DNA from: Chloroflexi bacterium RBG_16_56_11
Lineage (GTDB): Bacteria; Chloroflexota; Dehalococcoidia; Dehalococcoidales; RBG-16-60-22
Length of the DNA stretch: 6,532 nt
Assembly: GCA_001796865.1 (NCBI GenBank)
Contig: MGNQ01000045.1
Coordinates: 31,704-38,235 of the forward strand
Reading direction: 5' to 3'
Positions 1-5,114 of this stretch are shown here, piece by piece (the stretch's first letter is position 1; each line of letters begins with the position of its first letter). The notes under the pieces are model-generated. The model was not told the DNA's origin and ran no database searches. It saw only the letters and a list, made by a program, of their open reading frames with translations. Both the position numbers and the translations under genes were made by a program.

Positions 1-481
1 TGGTATCGATATCGCGCGGCGTTGTGTCCCGCGGTATGTGGAGCTGGTGGACGCCGAGATAGTCGACGACCTGCTGGAGCTCGCAGTCTTCATTGGCCGG
101 GCAGACGACGCAGCGGTCGGTCACGGCGACGTGCCGCAGGCAGATGTCGGTGGGACTGCAGCGCTTGCGGCGGTGGCACTCCAGGCAGTCGCACGGGTGG
201 GTGGTCAGTATCAGCTCCAGCGCCGCCCGGCGGACCTCGTTAATGGCCGCCGACTCCGTGGTCACCTTCATGCCGCTGGTGACCGGCGTGGTGCAGGCGG
301 TCGGCAGGCCGCGCATCTTTTCAATCTCTACCAGGCAGAGGCGGCAGCCCCCGTACGGCTCGAGGTCATGATAGTGGCAGAGGGTAGGAATGTAAATATC
401 CGCCGCCTGCGCGGCCTCCAGCACCGTCATGCCCGGTTCGGCGCTGACTTCCTGTACATTGATGGTTAGAGTAATGTCCAT
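1..481 (-). CDS. NuoG/HydA/FdhA-type iron-sulfur subunit, N-terminal part (cut by window edge)
   Basis: This is the first 160 residues of a protein that continues past the left edge. Residues 1-75 or so form a plant-type [2Fe-2S] ferredoxin domain with ligands C35, C46, C49 and C63. A NuoG-type His-Cys motif follows: H95-x3-C99-x2-C102-x5-C108. Unusually, a second C124-x2-C127-x5-C133 follows, and it is this one that carries the ELQ tail normally attached to the His-Cys motif; C97, C114 and H117 are additional candidate ligands. The family feeds electrons between a NuoF-type diaphorase and a catalytic site. The catalytic half is not visible, so NuoG-like, [FeFe]-hydrogenase (HydA) and NAD(P)-linked formate dehydrogenase alpha all remain possible. 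ATG at 481 is supported by GGGAG at 490-486, four bases upstream. It lies downstream of nuoE and nuoF on the same strand, as expected for the complex, but about 510 bases away. Family confidence is high; exact identity is open. Confidence 0.88.
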   Translation of the reverse strand, partial: MDITLTINVQEVSAEPGMTVLEAAQAADIYIPTLCHYHDLEPYGGCRLCLVEIEKMRGLPTACTTPVTSGMKVTTESAAINEVRRAALELILTTHPCDCLECHRRKRCSPTDICLRHVAVTDRCVVCPANEDCELQQVVDYLGVHQLHIPRDTTPRDIDT

Positions 482-491
482 ATTGCTCCCA

Positions 492-594
492 TGTCATTGC
501 GAGCCATCCGCCGCAGGCGGAGGCGTGGCAATCTCAATCTTGTATCTATTCCAATGATAGAGATTGCCACGTCGCTACGCTCCTCGCAATGACA
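492..594. repeat. Dispersed palindromic repeat, about 103 bp (TCATTGCGAG type)
   Basis: The outer arms TGTCATTGCGAG (492-503) and CTCGCAATGACA (583-594) are perfect reverse complements. The inner arms at 524-535 and 560-571 (CGTGGCAATCTC against its complement) are also perfect. The left arm contains a further mini-hairpin, TCCGCC-GCA-GGCGGA (507-521). The whole can fold as a long interrupted hairpin with a loop of about 24 bases. This is the look of a REP/MITE-like non-coding element, and a truncated relative sits at the right edge of the window. It ends two bases upstream of the ribosome binding site of the NuoG-like gene, so it could fold in the mRNA leader of that gene. Confidence 0.85.
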
Positions 595-616
595 AGATAG
601 TAATAGCGGCAATGAA

Positions 617-941
617 TCAGTCCGGATATTTTTCATTCATTACTTTTAATAGGGCGTCAAAAAATTCAGGTTTTAAACGATATCTTAAATGTCCGCTTTG
701 CTTATCTACGATTTTATTTATCGACCCCCACATTCCACAACCTTTGTAATTGCCAAACTTGCCTTTGGCTTGGCGTCGAATCCCTTTTTTTTTCAACAAA
801 CGAACTACTATCCTTTGTAAGAGATAATAATATTTTGAGTCCGATTATTTGTTTACCTGGTTTTTCTTTAGCGCGTTTATAAAAACCTTCGAGTAATCCT
901 GATATGTATTGTTGCCTCTCTTCTTCACTGAAATTCGGCAT
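617..941 (-). pseudogene. Small AT-rich gene of unknown function, split by a +1 frameshift at an A9 run
   Basis: Two overlapping minus-strand reading frames (941-714 and 799-617) join into one 107-residue protein if one A is removed from the nine-A run (T9 on the plus strand, 785-793). The upper frame starts at ATG 941 with a good G-rich ribosome binding site (GGGGG at 950-946, four bases upstream). It begins MPNFSEEERQQYISG and reaches V-E-K-K just at the run. The lower frame then gives a basic, glycine-rich stretch (GIRRQAKGKFGNYKGCGMWG) and a C-terminal RYRLKPEFFDALLKVM segment that looks helical. I do not recognise the family, and no metal-binding or membrane motif is evident. GC content counted by hand over 601-940 is 120/340 (35%), far below the neighbours, which suggests foreign origin. 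It may be a decayed gene, a sequencing error, or a gene expressed through slippage at the A run. Confidence 0.5.
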
Positions 942-945
942 TATT

Positions 946-983
946 CCCCCTCACCTCAATCCTCTCCCGCGAGGGGAGAGGAA
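946..983. repeat. Short palindromic repeat with CCTCTCCC/GGGAGAGG stem
   Basis: CCTCTCCC (961-968) and GGGAGAGG (974-981) form a perfect 8-bp stem around a five-base loop, preceded by CCCCCTCACCTCAAT (946-960). This matches a short palindromic sequence I recall as recurrent between genes in many bacterial genomes. It begins nine bases beyond the nuoF stop codon. Read on the minus strand, the stem is followed by ATTGAGGTGAGGGGG and not by a T tract, so it is not a convincing intrinsic terminator, though it could stabilise the 3' end of the message. Its outer end supplies the G-rich ribosome binding site of the small gene beginning at 941. Confidence 0.65.
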
Positions 984-991
984 GTCAAATT

Positions 992-2884
992 TTACGTCAC
1001 TGCCTGTACCTTCGGTTTTTCCACCCTGATAGGGGTGGGCTCACGGGGAACATCCAGCTCCTTCCCGGATACCTTGGTGATGGCGCTGAACTTCTCCGGG
1101 CAGACTTCGAGACAGGTGCCACACTTGACGCACTTCTCCTGGTCGATGACATGTACCATTCTCTTGGCGCCGGTGATGGCCTCGACCGGACAGTTGCGGG
1201 CGCAGATGCCGCAGGCCATGCACTTATCCGGCAGGATATAGTAACGGACCAGGGCGGTGCAGACCATCGCCGGGCATCTTTTCTCGTTGATGTGCGCCTC
1301 GTATTCATCGCGGAAATAGCGCAGCGTGGTCAGGACCGGGTTCGGGGCCGTCTGCCCCAGGGCACAGAGTGAACCCGCCTTGATGTTATTGCCCATTTCC
1401 TGCAGCAGGGTAATGTCCTCCGGCCGGCCTTCTCCGCCGCAAATCCTTATCAGGACATCTAACATTTGCTTTGTGCCCACGCGGCAGGGGACGCACTTGC
1501 CGCAGGACTCGGCCTGCGTGAACGACAGGAAGTAGCGGGCGACATCGACCATGCAGGTCTCCTCGTCCATGACGACCATGCCCCCGGACCCCATCATGGA
1601 GCCGGCGGCGGTCAGCGACTCGTAATCGACCGGCTGGTCGAGGTAGTTTTCCGGCAGACAGCCGCCGGAAGGCCCGCCGGTCTGGACGGCCTTGAACTTC
1701 TTGCCGCCCGGTATCCCGCCGCCGATTTCCATGATGATTTTGCGTAGCTGTATCCCCATCGGCACCTCAACCAGGCCGCAGTTGGCTATCTTGCCGGTCA
1801 AGGCGAAGACGCAGGTGCCCTTGCTTTTCTCGGTGCCGGTGCTGGCATACCAGTCCGCGCCCCGGGCGATAATCACCGGTACCGTGGCGAGTGATTTTAC
1901 GTTGTTAATCGTGGTCGGTTTCCCCCATAGTCCCGACGTGGCCGGGAACGGCGGTCGCGAGCGGGGCATACCGCGCTTGCCTTCGATGGAGGCCATCAGG
2001 GCCGTCTCTTCGCCGCAGACGAAGGCCCCGGCCCCTTCTTTAACGTGAATGCGGAAACTGAAATTCGAGCCGAGTATCTTATTGCCGAGGAAGCCTTTTT
2101 CCTCGGCCAGTTTGAGGGCCAGGCGGACGCGCTTGACGGCCAGCGGGTACTCGGCGCGGATGTAGATATAGCCCTCGGAAGCCCCGATGGCATAGGCGGC
2201 GATGGTCATCCCCTCGATGACGGTCAGGGGGTCGCCTTCCATGGTGCTGCGATCCATGAACGCCCCGGGGTCGCCTTCATCGGCGTTGCATATCATGTAC
2301 TTCTGGTCGCCGGGGGCGTTATGGCAGAACTCCCACTTCTGGCCGGTGGAAAACCCGGCGCCGCCGCGACCGCGCAGGCCGGAACGCTTGAGTTCCTCGA
2401 TAACCTGCTTCGGGGTCATCTCCTTCAGCACTTTTTTCAAGGCTTCATAGCCGCCAGTGGCCAGATAGTCTTCAATCCTCTCCGGGTTGATACGGCCGCA
2501 GTTGCGCAGGATGATGCGCTGCTGCATACTGTAAAACTTGATGTCCTTGTGGTAGGGAATAGCCTGGCCGCTGGCCGGGTCTTTATAGAACAGGCGCTCG
2601 ACCGGCTTCCCGTTCTTGAAATGGGATTCGACTATTTCCGGCATGTCGGCCACGGTGACATGGGTGTAAAAGATGCCCTCGGGCTCGACGATGGCTACCG
2701 GGCCCTGTTCGCAAAAGCCGTGGCAGCCGGTAAAGTCCACGTTGACGCCGCTGATGCCCTGCTCCGCCACGGACTTCTTCAAAGCTTCGGTAATCTCCAG
2801 GGACTTGCCGGAGACACAACCCGTGCCCTGGCAGATAAATATCGTGCGTTTTTTCCCGTTACCCTTTATTGCTGCTTCTGTCAC
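992..2884 (-). CDS. nuoF: NuoF/HydB-type NADH-binding FMN iron-sulfur subunit with C-terminal 2[4Fe-4S] ferredoxin
   Basis: This 630-residue diaphorase subunit oxidises or reduces NAD(P)H through FMN and passes electrons along iron-sulfur clusters. Domains in order: an N-terminal thioredoxin-like [2Fe-2S] domain (C18, C23, C54, C58); the FMN/NADH-binding NuoF core with GLRGRGGAGF at 169-178 and GEETALMASIEG at 291-302; an SLBB region at about 365-440; the NuoF [4Fe-4S] site C461-x2-C464-x2-C467 with C507; and a C-terminal bacterial ferredoxin pair, C555/558/561/565 and C585/588/591/595. Extra domains at both ends are typical of HydB/HndC-like subunits of soluble hydrogenases and formate dehydrogenases and are absent from respiratory NuoF. 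The start is GTG at 2884, with GGAGG at 2895-2891, six bases upstream. It overlaps the end of nuoE by 26 bases, implying coupled translation. No membrane segment is seen, so the protein should be cytoplasmic. Whether the complex bifurcates electrons cannot be read from this subunit alone. Confidence 0.95.
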   Translation of the reverse strand: MTEAAIKGNGKKRTIFICQGTGCVSGKSLEITEALKKSVAEQGISGVNVDFTGCHGFCEQGPVAIVEPEGIFYTHVTVADMPEIVESHFKNGKPVERLFYKDPASGQAIPYHKDIKFYSMQQRIILRNCGRINPERIEDYLATGGYEALKKVLKEMTPKQVIEELKRSGLRGRGGAGFSTGQKWEFCHNAPGDQKYMICNADEGDPGAFMDRSTMEGDPLTVIEGMTIAAYAIGASEGYIYIRAEYPLAVKRVRLALKLAEEKGFLGNKILGSNFSFRIHVKEGAGAFVCGEETALMASIEGKRGMPRSRPPFPATSGLWGKPTTINNVKSLATVPVIIARGADWYASTGTEKSKGTCVFALTGKIANCGLVEVPMGIQLRKIIMEIGGGIPGGKKFKAVQTGGPSGGCLPENYLDQPVDYESLTAAGSMMGSGGMVVMDEETCMVDVARYFLSFTQAESCGKCVPCRVGTKQMLDVLIRICGGEGRPEDITLLQEMGNNIKAGSLCALGQTAPNPVLTTLRYFRDEYEAHINEKRCPAMVCTALVRYYILPDKCMACGICARNCPVEAITGAKRMVHVIDQEKCVKCGTCLEVCPEKFSAITKVSGKELDVPREPTPIRVEKPKVQAVT

Positions 2885-3359
2885 CTAAGACCTCCGCGAC
2901 TTTCTTGGTCGTCATCTTGCCGAACGTCTCGCTGTCAATCGTCATCGTAGGCGCCAGGGCGCAGGCCCCGATGCAGGCCACGGTCTCCAGCGTGTATTCC
3001 ATGTCGTCTGTTGTCTCACCCGCCTTGATGCCGAGCTGTTTTTCCATCTCCGCCAGGACCTTGCCGGAGCCACGTACGTGGCAGGCGGTGCCCCGGCAGA
3101 CGCGTACAACCTTCTTCCCCAGGGGCGTCAACTTGAACTGAGCGTAGAACGTGCTCACCCCGTAAATGTTGGCCTCCGGCACTCCCAGGAACCGTGATAT
3201 CTCCCGCATGGCCGCCGCCGGCAAGTAGCGGAATTTCTCCTGCGTTTCCTGCAAGATAGGGATAAGTTCGTGTTTTTCGCCTTCGTAGTGTGAAAAAATA
3301 TCCTTCAACGAGTCCTGGACATCCGCTTTGGTCAAAGTGTCTTTAGCCAGGGTTATCAC
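2859..3359 (-). CDS. nuoE: NuoE/HydC-type thioredoxin-like [2Fe-2S] subunit
   Basis: This small iron-sulfur subunit partners NuoF. At 166 residues it has the usual family length. An N-terminal helical region (about 15-75, including FRYLPAAAMREISRFLGVP and VSTFYAQF) precedes a thioredoxin-fold [2Fe-2S] domain whose ligands are all present: C88-x4-C93 (CRGTAC) and C129-x3-C133 (CIGAC). The reading frame opens at GTG 3359, but that GTG overlaps a strong Shine-Dalgarno sequence, GGAGG at 3363-3359. The next plausible in-frame initiator is CTG at 3350, eight bases downstream of GGAGG, so true translation may start there, giving 163 residues. It overlaps the 3' end of the DUF3786-like gene by 17 bases (8 with the CTG start) and overlaps nuoF by 26 bases. 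The three genes therefore form one translationally coupled unit. Family assignment is secure; the physiological complex depends on the partner at the left edge. Confidence 0.94.
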   Translation of the reverse strand: MITLAKDTLTKADVQDSLKDIFSHYEGEKHELIPILQETQEKFRYLPAAAMREISRFLGVPEANIYGVSTFYAQFKLTPLGKKVVRVCRGTACHVRGSGKVLAEMEKQLGIKAGETTDDMEYTLETVACIGACALAPTMTIDSETFGKMTTKKVAEVLGDRSSNKG

Positions 3360-3999
3360 CTCCAGTTTTTAGCAGCCTGACCAGCCTCCAGGCGATGATT
3401 TCGCAGAGAATGGTGATGTCCTCCGTAGGCAGGTAATCGGTGATGGTGCTATCGAACATGATGTTCCCGTCCGGGGGGAACTCGCCGTCGCCCAACCACA
3501 AGACAAAGGTTACCGGCACGCGGGGGAAGGCATATATCGTCGTGGCGATATCGCCGAAATCGGCTTTTTCCCCCCCGAGCTTTTTCGCGACCTCCGGTAA
3601 CATCTCAGGCTTGTCCCGGAAATTATCCACGACAGGGCTGATGGCCCGCTTGAAAAAGGTAGGATAGTAGTTGATGCCTTCCTGGAGCTCTTTATAGGTA
3701 ATCATCCGGCCACTCAGGGGAGTTCCTCTGGCGTTAATAAAGTAGTGCAGGACCAGGATTTTATCCCTGGCGGGGACGGCCTCATCGCTGCCGACGAGCA
3801 TCACCTCGCCCTGGGGGAAGCTGATTTGGTAAGAGCGGTTCAAATGTTCGAGGACAACGGATTTCTCGGCGGGTAGATACCGGGCGCCGCTTTTCCGGCA
3901 CTGACTTTCGATGTCGGCGATAGCGGCCAGTTTCTCACGGGCCAACCTATGGGCGAGGCCGTAGGCATATTCGCGCACATTTTGTTTCGGTACTATCAT
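3343..3999 (-). CDS. DUF3786-like protein of unknown function
   Basis: This 218-residue protein has no signal peptide or obvious membrane segment. I recognise it as resembling DUF3786 from the order of conserved-looking blocks: VLHYFINARGTPLSG (83-97), a YKELQEGINYYPTFF block (102-116), an FPRVPVTFVLWLGDGEFPP block (158-176) and FDSTITDYLPTEDI (182-195). No catalytic motif is evident. Its single cysteines (C34, C199) do not form a cluster-binding pattern. Proteins of this type are, as I recall, found in anaerobes, often near corrinoid or Wood-Ljungdahl genes; that is memory and not sequence evidence. Here it lies between acsE and nuoE and overlaps nuoE, so it is probably co-expressed with the NADH-linked complex. 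ATG at 3999 is the natural start, but no good Shine-Dalgarno sequence precedes it (CGGCAACCAAACGC). It follows a 226-base gap, so it may be the first gene of its own transcript. Function is unknown. Confidence 0.85.
   Translation of the reverse strand: MIVPKQNVREYAYGLAHRLAREKLAAIADIESQCRKSGARYLPAEKSVVLEHLNRSYQISFPQGEVMLVGSDEAVPARDKILVLHYFINARGTPLSGRMITYKELQEGINYYPTFFKRAISPVVDNFRDKPEMLPEVAKKLGGEKADFGDIATTIYAFPRVPVTFVLWLGDGEFPPDGNIMFDSTITDYLPTEDITILCEIIAWRLVRLLKTGGDNPG
3359..3363 (-). promoter_or_regulatory. Shine-Dalgarno site of nuoE that bears on its start codon
   Basis: On the minus strand the sequence reads CTGGAGGTGATAACCCTG. GGAGG occupies 3363-3359 and, with the following TGAT, is close to a perfect anti-16S match. 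The GTG that opens the frame (3359-3357) lies within this match and cannot be paired with it as start. CTG at 3350-3348 is in frame with an eight-base spacer, the usual optimum. The site lies inside the last codons of the upstream DUF3786-like gene, consistent with coupled translation. Confidence 0.6.
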
Positions 4000-4146
4000 G
4001 CGTTTGGTTGCCGTTTAAGTTTTAATACAATCTCCTGTCATGGAGAGATCATCCCCGACTTTGGTCAGGAATGCGAATCAATCCGTTATCCCTTGTCTCC
4101 TTGTCATTCGGCGCAGGTCAGAGTCTATAACCCCTTTTCCCCTAAC

Positions 4147-4174
4147 CTGGATTCCCGCCTTCGCGGGAATGACA
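4147..4174. repeat. Short palindromic repeat, ATTCCCGC stem
   Basis: ATTCCCGC (4151-4158) and GCGGGAAT (4163-4170) form a perfect 8-bp hairpin with a CTTC loop, bounded by CTGG and GACA. I recognise this as the common CTGGATTCCCGC...GCGGGAATGACA intergenic repeat type seen in many bacterial genomes. It sits downstream of acsE on the minus strand but has no T tract after it. Confidence 0.7.
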
Positions 4175-4187
4175 ACTATTATAAAAC

Positions 4188-4214
4188 GGATTGCTTCGCT
4201 TCGCTCAGGATGAC
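4188..4214. repeat. Dispersed repeat, GTCATCCTGAGCGAAG type (single arm)
   Basis: On the minus strand this reads GTCATCCTGAGCGAAGCG followed by AAGCAATCC. The GTCAT start and the GAAGCAAT end resemble the partial element at 6505-6532, so the two probably belong to related families. The matching second arm is not present, so this looks like a half element or solo copy. It lies 11 bases beyond the acsE stop. Confidence 0.6.
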
Positions 4215-4225
4215 GAAAAATAATC

Positions 4226-5104
4226 TTACACTTCCAGCCAGGAGTGAGAATAGAGCGATTCTCCCAGCAATACGCGGGTCGTTTTGGCGTAGTTGGCCAT
4301 CTCCCTGGGCAGTGAAGCTATATCCGGCGTCTGCCCGTCCATTACCTTGTGGACGAGCTCGACGATATCCGGTCGCTGGCCGCGGGCAATGGCCATCAGG
4401 TCTTTATCGAAAGCATCGACGATGGCCGAATACAGTCCGTGGCGCATCAGCATGATCATGTAAGTCCGGTTAAGCCAGGGCCTCAGCTCGGTCGGCGCAC
4501 CGTTGGAGATGTTGGAGAGTCCCACCGTCGACTTGCAACCGGGGGCGATCTCAGCCAGCATGGCCATGAACTCGACGCAGGCCTTGACCTGGTTGATTTC
4601 CACCGATACCGGGCTGGCGATGGGGTCTATCCAGATTCTCTCATTAGGGATGCCGGCGGCGTTGGCCTTGTAGACGAAGTCGACCGTGTGCATCGCCCGC
4701 TCGTTGACATCGCGCGGCATGCCGTCATTGCTCCACAGCAGACCGATCAGGTCGGCGTTAAACCTGCCGGCCAGCGCCAGTCCCCGGTCGACCCGGCTGG
4801 TCTGGAGTGAGACGGAGTTGATGAGGGCCGGCCCTTTGCGCGTTTTCAGCCCGGCTTCCATGGCGTCCTGGTTGGTGGTGTCCAGGGACAGCATCTTGTC
4901 GGTGACGCCCTGTACGGTGTTCACTACCCAGGACATCAGCTCGTCGCCCCCTTTGCGGGCCGGGCCGATGTTCAGGTCGATTAAATCGATGCCGGCCTTG
5001 GTTTCCGCCCGGGCCATTTCCTGGATGGGCGCGGCATTCCGCTCCTTCAGGGCCGGTCCGAGGGTCTGAGATATGACGTTCAGGTTTTCCCCGATGAGCA
5101 TCAT
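4226..5104 (-). CDS. acsE: Methyltetrahydrofolate:corrinoid iron-sulfur protein methyltransferase (MeTr)
   Basis: AcsE transfers the methyl group of methyl-H4folate to Co(I) of the corrinoid iron-sulfur protein, the step that hands the methyl branch to acetyl-CoA synthesis. The 292-residue sequence is a single pterin-binding TIM barrel. It opens with LIGENLN and carries DLNIGPA (43-49), LDTTN (74-78), IDPIASP (159-165) and GLSNIS (195-200). D75, D160 and N198 correspond to the folate-binding Asp75, Asp160 and Asn199 of the Moorella enzyme, so the active site looks complete. The protein is about 30 residues longer than the 262-residue Moorella form. The extra length lies near the C-terminus, roughly residues 234-268. 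It begins 10 bases after acsC; the acsC stop codon abuts the GGAGG ribosome binding site (5114-5110). Two ATGs in a row (5104 and 5101) are available; the second has the better eight-base spacing. An MtgA-like role with another corrinoid protein is less likely beside acsC. Confidence 0.95.
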   Translation of the reverse strand: MMLIGENLNVISQTLGPALKERNAAPIQEMARAETKAGIDLIDLNIGPARKGGDELMSWVVNTVQGVTDKMLSLDTTNQDAMEAGLKTRKGPALINSVSLQTSRVDRGLALAGRFNADLIGLLWSNDGMPRDVNERAMHTVDFVYKANAAGIPNERIWIDPIASPVSVEINQVKACVEFMAMLAEIAPGCKSTVGLSNISNGAPTELRPWLNRTYMIMLMRHGLYSAIVDAFDKDLMAIARGQRPDIVELVHKVMDGQTPDIASLPREMANYAKTTRVLLGESLYSHSWLEV

Positions 5105-5109
5105 GTTGC

Positions 5110-5114
5110 CCTCC
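5110..5114 (-). promoter_or_regulatory. Ribosome binding site of acsE, adjoining the acsC stop codon
   Basis: The minus strand reads TAAGGAGGGCAACATGATG. The TAA (5117-5115) ends acsC, and GGAGG (5114-5110) follows directly. The spacer is five bases to the first ATG and eight to the second. This arrangement lets ribosomes finishing acsC reinitiate on acsE, and it leaves the exact first methionine undecided. Confidence 0.7.

Larger units (their letters stand above)
4000..4225. other. Gene-free gap between acsE and the DUF3786-like gene
   Basis: No credible gene is seen on either strand in these 226 bases. The gap holds two dispersed repeats (4147-4174 and 4188-4214) and a small hairpin at 4031-4046 (TCTCC, six-base loop, GGAGA), about 32 bases upstream of the DUF3786-like start. 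That hairpin could be an operator or leader structure, but five base pairs is weak. A promoter for the downstream genes could lie here: TATTAA-like sequence is present on the minus strand near 4022-4027, but I find no well-placed -35 box and do not call one. No stem followed by a T run marks a terminator for acsE. Confidence 0.6.

Noticed and set aside
38..469. Plus-strand frame opposite the NuoG-like gene
   Set aside because: The minus strand gives ordered [2Fe-2S] and His-Cys motifs with a ribosome binding site; the plus-strand frame is its shadow.
1..481. Definite call of [FeFe]-hydrogenase HydA
   Set aside because: The H-cluster or molybdopterin domain is outside the window, and the visible N-terminal iron-sulfur domains are shared by NuoG, HydA and NAD-linked formate dehydrogenases.
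482..616. CRISPR array or tRNA gene in the intergenic stretch
   Set aside because: The repeats are a single inverted pair, not regularly spaced direct repeats, and no cloverleaf with a T-arm motif can be drawn.
961..981. Intrinsic terminator after nuoF
   Set aside because: The 8-bp stem is good, but no T tract follows on the minus strand, and the sequence matches a dispersed repeat type.
909..1241. Plus-strand frame containing SPSPQSSPARGEE
   Set aside because: That peptide is what the CCTCTCCC palindromic repeat gives when translated. The rest of the frame is antisense to the nuoF ferredoxin domain.
2045..2950. Plus-strand open frame of 301 codons opposite nuoF
   Set aside because: It lies antisense to the well-supported nuoF core in GC-rich DNA, where long shadow frames are common, and it shows no recognisable domain. 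nuoF carries all its motifs in the opposing frame.
4022..4060. Promoter for the DUF3786-like gene
   Set aside because: A TATTAA-like box is present, but no acceptable -35 hexamer sits about 17 bases upstream of it.
3949..4455. Plus-strand frame spanning the acsE/DUF3786 gap
   Set aside because: It runs antisense into both flanking genes and translates repeat sequence in the middle. No ribosome binding site or domain supports it.
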